From JBQTGK01 sp052400665 (GTDB taxonomy: Bacteria; Bacteroidota; Bacteroidia; Bacteroidales; Marinifilaceae): a DNA stretch of 64,000 bases. The translations under genes were made by a program, and so were the position numbers. The notes under the pieces are model-generated. The model was not told the origin of the DNA. It searched no databases and saw only the letters and a program-made list of their open reading frames with translations. The DNA lies in assembly GCA_052400665.1 (NCBI GenBank), contig JBQTGK010000002.1. One strand, given 5' to 3'. Position 1 is the stretch's first letter. Every line of letters begins with the position of its first letter. Positions 1-8,838 of this stretch are shown piece by piece.

Positions 1-342
1 GAGTATGATTTTTATACCTTTAATTTTGGTGAAGTAAATGTGTTTTTACAAGCAGTACCTACACATGCAGTTAATAATGAAAGAGGTGTACGTTGTGCTG
101 TTTCTATAGATAATGCTGATCCTGTAATCGTCGATTTTCAAACCTTTGGAAGAAGCGATGAGTGGATGGAAAATGTATTGAAAAATACCTCGGTTCAGTC
201 GGCACAACAAATTGTGAATAAAGCAGGAAAACATAAGCTTAAAATATGGATGGTTGATCCAGGAGTGATGATCGATCAGATTTTAATTGATTTGGGTGGA
301 TGGAAGAAGAGTTATTCATTTCCTGCAGAATCAAAATTGTAA
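1..342 (+). CDS. C-terminal end of a GH115-type glycoside hydrolase (partial, 5' end outside window)
   Basis: The frame is open from the first base and ends at 342, giving about 113 residues. The stretch reading KLKIWMVDPG followed by an ILIDLGGWKKSY-like end matches, from memory, the C-terminal beta-sandwich of GH115 alpha-glucuronidases, which remove (4-O-methyl)glucuronic acid from glucuronoxylan side chains. No catalytic residues lie in the visible part, so the assignment rests on this tail and on context. It is followed closely by a lipoprotein metallophosphoesterase and a hybrid two-component regulator, the usual neighbourhood of a polysaccharide utilisation locus. A GTG at 40 is internal to the frame and is not the start. 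Family call is likely but not certain. Confidence 0.65.
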   Translation, partial: EYDFYTFNFGEVNVFLQAVPTHAVNNERGVRCAVSIDNADPVIVDFQTFGRSDEWMENVLKNTSVQSAQQIVNKAGKHKLKIWMVDPGVMIDQILIDLGGWKKSYSFPAESKL

Positions 343-365
343 AAGTTGAGAGATAAAAATTCGTA

Positions 366-2207
366 ATGATGAGAAGAATTTTAAAATCAGTAGTAATTCT
401 ATTAGTTGTATTTACAGCTTTTTCATGTAAACAAGATCAAAGTCAAGAAAAGGGCAATTTTCAGATTGCTTTTATGGCCGATGTTCATTTGAGTGATGTT
501 TATGGCGAATTCCAGGACTCCGATTACAAAGGCGTACTGAATTCAGAAAATGGGAAATATGCCAACCCAAGAACTATGAAAGCACAGTTGCATTCTACTC
601 GAATTTATAATGAAAATTATTTTGCATTTTTAGCAGCTTTAGATGATGTTGCTAACAGAGGAATAAAATATGTGGTTTTGCCTGGTGATTTTAGTGATGA
701 CGGTCAGCCTATAAATATTAGGGGTTTACAACGAATTCTAAATGAATATGCTGAAAAATACGACATCAAATTCTTGGCTACAACAGGAAATCACGACCCT
801 GTTCGTCCTTTTTTAATGGATGCAGGGAAAAAAGATTTTTTAGGGAAAGATGGGAAACCTCAGGTAATTATGAGCGCCGAAGGAATGTATGTTCCAAAAT
901 CGACTGACGAAAACCCTGTGGTTATTACTAAGGATATAGCCAAAATGGGTTACGAACAAATCATTACGACCTTAGGTCAGTTTGGTTTTTTCCCTCAGCA
1001 AGAAGATTTGTATTGGGAAACTCCTTTTTCAAGCTATCAATACAACGATTATAGCTTTGCTAAAGCGACTGAGGACTCTAATTTGGAACATAGAAATTAT
1101 ACGATTCCTCCCTATAATACGACTATGCCTGATGTTAGTTATTTGGTAGAGCCTGTGAAAGATATTTGGTTTTTAGCCATTGATGCAAATGTTTATTTGC
1201 CTAAAGAAAGTGCTGAGAATAATCCTTTAAAACCCGCTAATTATGCAGGTTCTAGTATTGGTTATTCCAATGTTCTAACGCATAAAAAACATTTAATTTC
1301 TTGGGTTAAAAAAGTTACTGCAGAAGCAGAGAAACGAGGTAAGACTTTAATTGTTTTCAGTCATTATCCGATGATTGATTTTAACGATGATGCTTCAGAT
1401 CATATTAAAAATTTGATGGGCGAGGGTAAAATGCAATTGCACCGAGTTCCTGCCGAAAGTGTAGCTAAAACTTTTGCCAATGCAGGAATCAAATTGCATT
1501 TTGGTGGACACATGCACATTAACGATACAGGAATCAGGAAGTTTGACAATGGGGATTTTTTGGTTAATGTTCAGATTCCTTCGCTTGCAGCTTACATTCC
1601 TGCTTACAAAATTCTAAAAGTGAAAAGTAAAACCTTGATGGAGATCGAAACAGTTGTGATTGATTCGGTTCCTCGTTTTAAAGAGCTTTTTCCACTTTAT
1701 GAGCAAGAACATGCTTATTTGGAAAAAATTGGTGCGCAGAATATTTGGAATAAGGATATTTTAGATGCCAAAACTTACCATGAATTTACCAATTGGCATT
1801 TGAAAGAACTGGTTCGATTACGATTTTTGAAAAAGGATTGGCCTGTAGAATTTAGAGACTTCTTATTGAAAGCTACTGGAAACGAATTATTGAATGTAGC
1901 TGGTGTAAAGGTAGCAGATTCGGCGTCGTTTGATAACTGGACAGGTTTCGATATGATCTTTGATTTCTATCGCCTTAGAAGCGCTGATAAATTAGCTATA
2001 AAAGATATTGGAATCGATCGTATTAAGCAATATCAAATCATCATTAAGTCATTATTAAAGGAAGATACTAATTCTAATATAACGGATGATGTGCGAAAAG
2101 ATTTTTTTGAATTTGCTGAGATTTTTCATCATTTCTTAAATGGAGCTCCTGCCGATCATTTTCAGATTGATCTGAAGAATAATGCGCTTATTGATTTGGT
2201 TGAGTAA
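366..2207 (+). CDS. Calcineurin-like metallophosphoesterase, predicted lipoprotein
   Basis: A 613-residue protein with a lipoprotein signal: hydrophobic residues 8-19 and a lipobox ending in Cys21, so it is probably anchored in the outer membrane or periplasm. The metallophosphoesterase metal-binding motifs appear in order: ADVH (residues 38-41), PGDFSDDG, TGNHDP, FSHYP and GGHMH. These bind two metal ions and hydrolyse phosphomonoesters or diesters; the substrate cannot be read from sequence. The region after the last motif, about 200 residues, has no feature I recognise. It starts 23 bases after the GH115-like gene and is likely cotranscribed with it. Two ATG codons are adjacent (366 and 369); either could be the start. 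Confidence 0.85.
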   Translation: MMRRILKSVVILLVVFTAFSCKQDQSQEKGNFQIAFMADVHLSDVYGEFQDSDYKGVLNSENGKYANPRTMKAQLHSTRIYNENYFAFLAALDDVANRGIKYVVLPGDFSDDGQPINIRGLQRILNEYAEKYDIKFLATTGNHDPVRPFLMDAGKKDFLGKDGKPQVIMSAEGMYVPKSTDENPVVITKDIAKMGYEQIITTLGQFGFFPQQEDLYWETPFSSYQYNDYSFAKATEDSNLEHRNYTIPPYNTTMPDVSYLVEPVKDIWFLAIDANVYLPKESAENNPLKPANYAGSSIGYSNVLTHKKHLISWVKKVTAEAEKRGKTLIVFSHYPMIDFNDDASDHIKNLMGEGKMQLHRVPAESVAKTFANAGIKLHFGGHMHINDTGIRKFDNGDFLVNVQIPSLAAYIPAYKILKVKSKTLMEIETVVIDSVPRFKELFPLYEQEHAYLEKIGAQNIWNKDILDAKTYHEFTNWHLKELVRLRFLKKDWPVEFRDFLLKATGNELLNVAGVKVADSASFDNWTGFDMIFDFYRLRSADKLAIKDIGIDRIKQYQIIIKSLLKEDTNSNITDDVRKDFFEFAEIFHHFLNGAPADHFQIDLKNNALIDLVE

Positions 2208-2253
2208 ATTTTATAAACGTAAATTTAATTTTTATTTGTAATAATCGGATGTG

Positions 2254-2282
2254 TTGTAAACAGCATTTATTGCTTAAATTTG
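2254..2282 (+). promoter_or_regulatory. Predicted Bacteroidota-type promoter for the hybrid two-component gene
   Basis: TTG at 2254-2256 is followed after 18 bases by TAAATTTG at 2275-2282, matching the Bacteroidota -33/-7 consensus (TTTG, about 19 bases, TAnnTTTG). Transcription should start near 2288, downstream of the ATG at 2280, which supports the internal ATG at 2322 as the real start. Confidence 0.65.
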
Positions 2283-2321
2283 TTTTCTTATCTTACCCCC
2301 AAATTCATTAATATACTGAAC

Positions 2322-5300
2322 ATGTTGAGGCAAATTTTTTGTTTTATTTTACTTCTATTATCAACTTCTGCTTTTTGTGAAGAACTTAGATTTGAACATT
2401 ATAGCAATGAAAAAGGATTATCACATAATTCTGTACGATCGATTTTACAAGATAAGAATGGTTTTTTGTGGTTCGGAACTTTTGGGGGCGTAAATCGCTT
2501 CGATGGAGTCGAGTTTAAGGCATTTACTGGAGAGGTTCAGAATCCAAATTACCTGCAGGACGATGACATCACTCAATTGGTTGAAGATGATGAAGAAAAT
2601 ATGTGGATAGGAACCAGTAATGGCTTAACACGCTTTCATTTGCCTACTTCTAAATTCAAAACATTTCATCCCGATTCAAATAAGAACAATCAAATTTGTG
2701 GAAATAAAATTAGAGCCTTATTTATTGATAATCATAAGAGGGTTTGGATTGGAACCAAGCATAAAGGATTGTGCTATTATGATAATGAAAAAAAAGTATT
2801 CCGAAAGGTTGAGCTGAACAATGTTGAGTACATCCGATCGATAACTCAAACGACGGACGATAAAATATGGGTTGGTACCTATGAAAAGGGCATTTATTCC
2901 TTTGATATAGATGATTCTGGAAGGGTTACAAACCTTGTTTGTGTAGAAATGAAGAACAAGGGGCAGGAATCGCTTAATAGTACTGTTTATTTTCTTTACG
3001 AGGATCATAAATTTGATGTTTTTGCAGGTACTCGGGCAGGCTTATACAAGTTAAATAAGCTTAAAGGGGAATTCGAATTGTTGAAACAAGAAGGTGTTGC
3101 GATTGATTTTTTTCGATGCATAACTCGCGGACCTGATGATTACTATTGGGTTGGAACTACCAATGGCTTGATTAAGTGTAGTTTGATAGAAGATATTGCC
3201 TTGAATTCATATGATCGATACGATACAGATTTATCTTATAATAAATCTCTTACAAATAATTATGTTTCTTGTTTGTGTTTCGATGCTACAGGTGTTTTAT
3301 GGATTGGAACCGAAAATGGTGTTGAAAAGTATGATCCTTTCGATAACCAGTTTAAAATGACTCGAATAAAAGCTGTGTCAGGGAATCGAATCCCTATCGT
3401 TAGCAGTTTTGGACAAACCTACGACAACAATATTTTAATTGGTACACATGCCAATGGAATTTATTTGAAAAAGGCAGATGAGATTCGACTAATTTCGGCA
3501 AAAGATCTTCGAATTGTCAGTATTTATAGTGATAATGGAATAACCTTTTATTGTGGTTTGTGGGATGGGCGAGTTCTGAAATTTGATTATTTGACTTCAA
3601 AAATGGAGATTTTAGAGGTTGGCTTTACTGATGTTCCTGTTGTTTCCATGGTAAAGATTTCTAAAGAGAAATTATTAATTGGATCGAACGGAGAAGGTTT
3701 AATAGAATACAATATTAGTTCTAAAAAATATCATGAAGTAAAGCCGGAAACTTTAGGAAAGCAAGTAATCAACAAAATTGTTCAAAATGATTCTGGACTC
3801 ATTTGGCTAGCAACAGAATATGGGATTTTTAAATACAATTCTAAAACAAAATCTTTAAAAAATTACACAGTTCACGAGAAGGGTGATCAAGGCCTTTCCA
3901 ATGAGAAAATTAAAGATATTATTATTGATGAAAAGGGAAAAGTTTGGGCCTCAACTCGCCATGGTTTAAATTATTACGATCCTTTACCAGATGAGTTTGT
4001 TACTGTTAAAGAACCAAGGGAACTTCAGGATATTTGGATTACAGATATGGCCATTGATTCAACAGGTCAAATTTGGTTGAACATGAATTTTAATCAAATT
4101 GCAAAGTACAATCCAAACGATAAGGACTTACGTGTATTCTCTGTGAATAATGGACTTCGATCAAATATTTACAACAAAAGAGGTTTTCTGTTTTTCAATA
4201 AAAGTGAAATTTATTTGGGCGGAGAAAATAGTTTTATTTCATTTCAACCCTACCTGTTTAAAGAGAATGATTATTCTCCAGCGCCTTTAATTAGTGATTT
4301 TCGAGTTCAAAATAATACAGTTTTACCTGGCGATACCATTAATGGACAAGTTATTCTGCACGAAGATTTGAATTATTCAAAAAGAGTGGATTTAAATTAT
4401 GATAATCGCATGTTTTCCATAAGTTTTAGTTCCTCTTCCTATGTAAATGAAATACATAATAAATTTCAGTACATGCTTGAGGGATTTGACCAAGATTGGA
4501 TTGACGCGACAAATAGCTCTAAAACGGTTCAATACACGAATTTATATCCCAATGAGTATTTATTTAAAATTAGAACTGTAAATAGCAACGGATATTGGAG
4601 TGATACTTCATCTTATCAAATTAATATCTTGCCTCCTTTTTGGTTAACCTATAAGGCTTTTATTCTATTTTTTATTCTGATTGTTATTGCAATTTACCTT
4701 GTTCGTAAGCAATTAAAAAACAGATATAATTTAAAACAGGAGCTCCTTCTTGAGAAAGTAAAACGAGAGCGTGATGAAAATCTTATTAACGAAAAACTTC
4801 GTTTTTTTACAAATATATCTCATGAGTTGAGAACACCTATTTCATTAATACTAGGACCTGCCAAACAATTAATTGAACAAGGCGAGGGTACCGATTATCA
4901 GAAAAGTAGAGTAGGTCTGATTTTACAAAATTCTAGTAGATTACTTTATTTGGTAAACCAGTTATTAGATTTTAGAAAAGCACAAACAGGAGAACTTCAG
5001 TTAAAAGTTTCGAAAACCGATATATTGTTATACACAAGAAATATTTTTCATTCATTCAAAAGCTTTGCAAAGGAGAAAAAAATAAGCCTGAATTTAGTGT
5101 CAGAGGAAGTTTCAATTAAAGGATGGATAGATCGGGACAAATACGATAAGATTTTATATAATCTTCTGTCAAATGCCATAAAGTTTACTCCTAAATATGG
5201 TAATGTTGATTTATATATTGGTATAAAAGAATTTAAGCCAAAACGTTTGGTAATAGAGGTTAGTGATGATGGAATTGGCATTCCGCAGGAAAGTCAGAAA

Positions 5301-6323
5301 AAGATTTTTTCGAGATTTTATCAGGCCGAGAATAGCAGGGAAGATAATACAGGTTCTGGAATTGGATTATCCTTGGTTAAATCTTTAGTTAAGCTTCATA
5401 AGGCAACAATTGATGTGCAAAGCATTCCAGATAAGGGAAGTGTATTTGCTTTGGAAATTCCAATAGAAAGAGAGTATTACAAGGATTCAGAAGTATTTGA
5501 TTACGAATCAAAACCAATTGAACCAGTTAATTTGAATCCAATAAATAAGAAAAAGACAGTGCAATCGACTCATCTAAAAGAGAAAATACTAGTTGTTGAA
5601 GATAATGCTGAACTAAGACAGTTTGCTGTTGAGTATTTATCGGATTATTTTAGGGTTTATGAAGCCGAAAATGGGGAAGAAGGATTGAAGATTTGTCGTC
5701 AAGTAAAACCTGTGTTATGTGTTGCCGATGTTATGATGCCTGTGATGGATGGATTTCAATTCTGTAAAGAACTAAAAAGTGATGAAAGCATCAGTCATAT
5801 TCCTGTTGTTTTATTAACGGCATTATCAGACAATGAAAATAAAATAAAAGGATACAAACTTGGTGCAGATGCTTATCTGGTGAAACCTTTCGATCCGTCT
5901 CTCCTGAAAACACGAATCGATAACATTATCAAAGTAAGGCTAGAGTTGAAAGGTAAGTTTTCTGAGGACGCAGAAAGTGATGTGAATGTATTAACTCATT
6001 CGCCAGTTGATGAAGAGTTTATGACTAAGCTAACTGTGTTTATCGAAGAAATGTTAAGTGAGCCAGAGCTTACTGCAAGTTTATTGTGCGACAAAATGGG
6101 CATGAGTTCTTCTAAATTGTATCGTAAAATTAAGGAGTTAACCGATTTGGCACCGAATGAATTTATTCGAACCATACGATTAAAAAAATCGGCTCAACTT
6201 TTAAAAGGAAAGCGTTTTAATGTATCCGAAGTTGCAACTATGGTTGGCTTTAACGATCCATTGTATTTTAGTAGGTGCTTTAAAAAACAGTTTGGTTATC
6301 CACCCAGTAAGTTGATTAAATAG
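2322..6323 (+). CDS. Hybrid two-component system (HTCS) sensor-regulator
   Basis: One 1333-residue polypeptide carries a full signalling pathway. Residues 1-20 are a signal peptide. A periplasmic propeller of repeated DxxGxLWxGT-type blades runs to about 660, followed by a Y_Y_Y domain and a membrane segment near 771-795. The histidine kinase follows (phospho-acceptor His834 in SHELRTP; N box near 947; GIGIP and GSGIGLS boxes), then a receiver domain (Asp1136 in ADVMMP) and a C-terminal AraC helix-turn-helix from about 1240. In this family the propeller binds an oligosaccharide and the AraC domain switches on the cognate polysaccharide genes. Lying next to the GH115 end suggests a glucuronoxylan-type ligand, which is inference. 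The ATG at 2280 lies upstream of the predicted transcript start and would spoil the signal peptide. Confidence 0.95.
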   Translation: MLRQIFCFILLLLSTSAFCEELRFEHYSNEKGLSHNSVRSILQDKNGFLWFGTFGGVNRFDGVEFKAFTGEVQNPNYLQDDDITQLVEDDEENMWIGTSNGLTRFHLPTSKFKTFHPDSNKNNQICGNKIRALFIDNHKRVWIGTKHKGLCYYDNEKKVFRKVELNNVEYIRSITQTTDDKIWVGTYEKGIYSFDIDDSGRVTNLVCVEMKNKGQESLNSTVYFLYEDHKFDVFAGTRAGLYKLNKLKGEFELLKQEGVAIDFFRCITRGPDDYYWVGTTNGLIKCSLIEDIALNSYDRYDTDLSYNKSLTNNYVSCLCFDATGVLWIGTENGVEKYDPFDNQFKMTRIKAVSGNRIPIVSSFGQTYDNNILIGTHANGIYLKKADEIRLISAKDLRIVSIYSDNGITFYCGLWDGRVLKFDYLTSKMEILEVGFTDVPVVSMVKISKEKLLIGSNGEGLIEYNISSKKYHEVKPETLGKQVINKIVQNDSGLIWLATEYGIFKYNSKTKSLKNYTVHEKGDQGLSNEKIKDIIIDEKGKVWASTRHGLNYYDPLPDEFVTVKEPRELQDIWITDMAIDSTGQIWLNMNFNQIAKYNPNDKDLRVFSVNNGLRSNIYNKRGFLFFNKSEIYLGGENSFISFQPYLFKENDYSPAPLISDFRVQNNTVLPGDTINGQVILHEDLNYSKRVDLNYDNRMFSISFSSSSYVNEIHNKFQYMLEGFDQDWIDATNSSKTVQYTNLYPNEYLFKIRTVNSNGYWSDTSSYQINILPPFWLTYKAFILFFILIVIAIYLVRKQLKNRYNLKQELLLEKVKRERDENLINEKLRFFTNISHELRTPISLILGPAKQLIEQGEGTDYQKSRVGLILQNSSRLLYLVNQLLDFRKAQTGELQLKVSKTDILLYTRNIFHSFKSFAKEKKISLNLVSEEVSIKGWIDRDKYDKILYNLLSNAIKFTPKYGNVDLYIGIKEFKPKRLVIEVSDDGIGIPQESQKKIFSRFYQAENSREDNTGSGIGLSLVKSLVKLHKATIDVQSIPDKGSVFALEIPIEREYYKDSEVFDYESKPIEPVNLNPINKKKTVQSTHLKEKILVVEDNAELRQFAVEYLSDYFRVYEAENGEEGLKICRQVKPVLCVADVMMPVMDGFQFCKELKSDESISHIPVVLLTALSDNENKIKGYKLGADAYLVKPFDPSLLKTRIDNIIKVRLELKGKFSEDAESDVNVLTHSPVDEEFMTKLTVFIEEMLSEPELTASLLCDKMGMSSSKLYRKIKELTDLAPNEFIRTIRLKKSAQLLKGKRFNVSEVATMVGFNDPLYFSRCFKKQFGYPPSKLIK

Positions 6324-6340
6324 TGTTTTTTAAAATATGT

Positions 6341-6400
6341 ACTCTTAAATTATAATACTCCTTACTAATTCTTAAGAGTGGTACGCGAGATGTTTTTTTT
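6341..6400 (+). terminator. Possible terminator after the HTCS gene
   Basis: ACTCTTAA (6341-6348) and TTAAGAGT (6372-6379) form an 8-bp inverted repeat with a long loop, followed by a run of eight T at about 6392. The large loop makes this weaker than the other terminators in the window. Confidence 0.35.
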
Positions 6401-6789
6401 GTCATACAAAAACGCTTTTGCTTTTCAATAGGAACTTTTCATCAGAAATGAAAAGCTTGATTGTCGCAAGGACAAGAAAAGAAGATTGGGGATAATGAAA
6501 TAATTTTCCTTTCACTTATAAATGCAATTTATTCTGCTTCCTTTTGCCAAAATCATGACCTTGATAAAAGGGATGTTTACGTAAGTATGAAGGGCCTTAC
6601 TATATGCTTATGAGATTAAATTTTGGTTGCAGAAACTAGGAATGGGACATTTGAAAGGATTTTGGTTTTCTTTCGTTGAGTAATGATCCAATTGTTACCA
6701 TCGATTTCTTTTCTGATATGATTTACAGTTAAATTGATCACATCCTATTTTACGAAAGCTAAAATAATCTACTTTCCCCTGTAGATTCC
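6401..6789. other. Gene-free stretch
   Basis: No convincing reading frame or RNA gene seen. A short hairpin CTTTTCAT / ATGAAAAG lies at 6435-6455. All frames are broken by stops; if this is the remains of a gene it is too decayed to identify. Confidence 0.5.
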
Positions 6790-6822
6790 CCTAAAAAACA
6801 AAACCCCTTGAAAATCAAGGGG
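6790..6822 (-). terminator. Rho-independent terminator, minus strand
   Basis: CCCCTTG (6804-6810) pairs with CAAGGGG (6816-6822). Read on the minus strand the stem is followed by TTTTGTTTTTT. It lies just downstream of the broken tRNA-Ser-like fragment at 6836-6891. Confidence 0.65.
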
Positions 6823-6835
6823 ATTTCTATTTAAA

Positions 6836-6891
6836 AGCGGAGAGAGGGATGACTCTTCGTTTCACTTATCGAGAACATGTTACGAACCCCC
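6836..6891 (-). pseudogene. Broken partial copy of the tRNA-Ser 3' end
   Basis: Read on the minus strand, GGGGGTTCG (6891-6883) and ATCCCTCTCTCCGCT (6850-6836) match the T-arm and acceptor end of the intact tRNA-Ser at 6965-7049. In the intact gene these blocks are one base apart; here 32 unrelated bases separate them, and the acceptor block lacks one CT. No 5' half, anticodon arm or D-arm is recognisable. It is therefore a fragment, from a decayed tandem duplication or a past integration event. The match is short enough that chance convergence is not excluded. Confidence 0.45.
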
Positions 6892-6922
6892 AAAGGGTTC
6901 TCATCCCAAGAAAGTTTAGTGC

Positions 6923-6956
6923 AAAAAAAAAGCATCAAGTATTTCTACTTTGATGC
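6923..6956 (-). terminator. Terminator of the tRNA-Ser transcript
   Basis: GCATCAA (6932-6938) pairs with TTGATGC (6950-6956); on the minus strand the stem is followed by nine T. It starts nine bases beyond the tRNA-Ser 3' end. Confidence 0.8.
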
Positions 6957-6964
6957 TTTGTCAG

Positions 6965-7049
6965 CGGAGAGAGAGGGATTCGAACCCCCGGTACGTTGCC
7001 GCACAATGGTTTTCAAGACCACCGCATTCGACCACTCTGCCATCTCTCC
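6965..7049 (-). tRNA. tRNA-Ser (anticodon TGA)
   Basis: The minus strand folds into a type-II tRNA of 85 bases. The acceptor stem GGAGAGA/TCTCTCC is perfect with discriminator G. The D-arm contains AGAGTGGTCGAA. The anticodon stem GTGGT/ACCAT encloses loop CTTGAAA, giving anticodon TGA. A long variable arm is typical of Ser, and the T-arm GGGGG/CCCTC encloses TTCGAAT. The 3' CCA is not encoded (GCTGA follows). It reads UCA and, by wobble, other UCN codons. A terminator follows at 6956-6923. Confidence 0.95.
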
Positions 7050-7336
7050 AGTATTGTTTGTGAGCTTTAATTGCTCAGCTATCTCTTGTGATAACGGGTG
7101 CAAATCTAAGACAAATAATCATTGCCACCAAACTTTTTTTTGCAATAAATGAGGAATATTATCGAATACTCTGTATCTCAGTATGATTAATTTTAATTTA
7201 ATTTTTAAATGTAGTATTTATGGGCAATTTAGAGTGAAAACTACATTTAAGAATTACTTCCTTTTATCACTATTTCAAGATTTAGAAGGTTCTTATAAAC
7301 AATAAGCATGTCTTTAGTTTAAAACAGATCTTATTT

Positions 7337-8485
7337 TTACAATTGTCTAATAAAAACGAATTCTCCTTCGGTAAATTCATCAACTTCGCGAGGAACAATC
7401 ATAATGCCATTTGCATGAGTAAATGAATTAATGCGTTCTGAACCATTATATTTAATCGGAATAATCTGATTATTTGCATTAAAACGTATAGGTATAAATT
7501 CTAGTTGGGCTGTATTTTTTCTTTTATAATTTAGTGATATTGGCATTTTTACCATTGGAGCATTGTAGTTATGTCCCATTAGTCTGTAAAGCAGAGGTTT
7601 CCCTAATAGTTCAAATTGAATAAATGATGAGGCAGGATTGCCCGACATTGCAAATATATATTTCCCATTTTTCGAGGCAAAAACCGTATGTTTACCTGGT
7701 CTAGCAGCCAAGGTATGAAACCAGATATTAAAACCTAATTTTTTAAGAATGGGAGGAAGGTAGGTATGGTCGCTCTTTTTAGGGTCTTCTAATAGAATTA
7801 AAATGTCATTTTCTTCAATACATTTTGTAATTGTCTTTTTATTATTTTCTTTCGATGCTGTTAGAACCCCATGATAATTCTCTTTGATCCCCATTTTAAG
7901 CAGCTGAGCCTGTAATTGCAATGAGTTTACGCTTTGCTTATTTTGTGGCTCATTCACTTCATTAGTTTTACTTAATGTTGCAAGTTTAGGTTTTTTATAA
8001 ACCATAGGTTTTGTGCAGTTAACAGTAGCTAATACAGAAATGTGATGTGGTTTTAATCGCGTACCCTTTTGTAAGACTATATCTTTATTTTTAATATCCT
8101 CACCTTTAATAAAGATATTTGACTTAGATTCTTCCTTACTAATATGTAGTAAGCCATTCTCTAATTTTTCTGTATTCTTAATTTTAACAACAGTATCAGC
8201 TCCTTCGGGAATCTTTTCTCCAGGCATTATTTTGCAGCACTGTTTATGCAGTAAGGATTTATTGGTTATGTCTCCTTGAGCAACTATTTCTAAATTATCC
8301 TTTAAATCTGATTTTTTACATGCATATCCATTCACTGCCGATTGATTAAATGGCGGAATATTAACATCTGAATATACATTTTTTGCTAATACACGATTTA
8401 AACAGTCCGATAAATCAACATATTCTTTTTCTAGTTTTTTTGTTGCGTTTTTAACGGTTTCCAGTGCTTCATAAAAAGTAATCAT
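7337..8485 (-). CDS. moeA: Divergent MoeA-family protein (molybdopterin molybdenumtransferase-like)
   Basis: This 382-residue protein has the MoeA layout: N-terminal PPFNQSAVNGYA, then MPGEKIPEGADTVV, GEDI, a central MPT-binding-like domain, and AARPGKHTVF with SGNPASS near the C-terminus. MoeA inserts molybdate into adenylylated molybdopterin. Several hallmarks are altered. The Asp of the SAMDGYA loop (E. coli Asp59) is Asn here, the TGDEL motif reads KTNEV, and the glycine-rich SGGVSVG loop is absent, replaced by LLEDPKKSDHTY. GEDI (E. coli Asp142) and the Glu of GDEL are kept. No other molybdenum cofactor gene is in the window. It could be a MoeA paralogue with reduced or different activity. 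Family certain, function uncertain. Confidence 0.85.
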   Translation of the reverse strand: MITFYEALETVKNATKKLEKEYVDLSDCLNRVLAKNVYSDVNIPPFNQSAVNGYACKKSDLKDNLEIVAQGDITNKSLLHKQCCKIMPGEKIPEGADTVVKIKNTEKLENGLLHISKEESKSNIFIKGEDIKNKDIVLQKGTRLKPHHISVLATVNCTKPMVYKKPKLATLSKTNEVNEPQNKQSVNSLQLQAQLLKMGIKENYHGVLTASKENNKKTITKCIEENDILILLEDPKKSDHTYLPPILKKLGFNIWFHTLAARPGKHTVFASKNGKYIFAMSGNPASSFIQFELLGKPLLYRLMGHNYNAPMVKMPISLNYKRKNTAQLEFIPIRFNANNQIIPIKYNGSERINSFTHANGIMIVPREVDEFTEGEFVFIRQL

Positions 8486-8838
8486 AGTGTTAGTTTTTTA
8501 TCCATTATTTTGCAATTGGCTTCTTTTAAATCAAATATTTCACCATTAAATTTGATTTATTATCAGCACGTTATTCGTAATTATTGTATATGCTTGTATT
8601 TCTTTTGTTCTTTCTAAGAATAAAGGTATCAATATTAATCAATCTATAAATGTGTATGTATGTCTGCTAACGTTTTCGCAATTCTTGAAAAGTATATATA
8701 TTGCAGATATATAGGTATATAGTCGTTAGGTATATGTACTTGATAATGTTGTAGAATAGATTTTGACAACTTATTTAAATTTAGTTTTAATAAAAACAAT
8801 AAGACTTATTATATTTGTGTTTCAATTAATTATTTATA
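8486..8838. other. Intergenic region between divergent moeA-like and CDF genes
   Basis: No gene seen. The only recognisable element is TATATTTG at 8810-8817, a -7 type box 21 bases before the CDF start; no good -33 box lies 19-20 bases upstream of it. An AT-rich run of TATA-like repeats lies at 8690-8735. Confidence 0.5.
8810..8817 (+). promoter_or_regulatory. Predicted -7 promoter box for the CDF gene
   Basis: TATATTTG matches the Bacteroidota TAnnTTTG -7 consensus at a suitable distance before the ATG at 8839. The upstream -33 box is weak (GTTTT near 8784). Confidence 0.5.

Noticed and set aside
6401..6789. Decayed transposase or gene remnant between the HTCS gene and tRNA-Ser
   Set aside because: Short open stretches such as one reading MGHLKGFWFSFVE were considered, but no family could be recognised and all frames are broken.
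6877..7152. Plus-strand reading frame of 91 codons across the tRNA-Ser gene
   Set aside because: It reads through the complement of the tRNA and contains the EREGFEPP phrase that is a well-known artefact of tRNA-Ser complements. No promoter or family match supports it.
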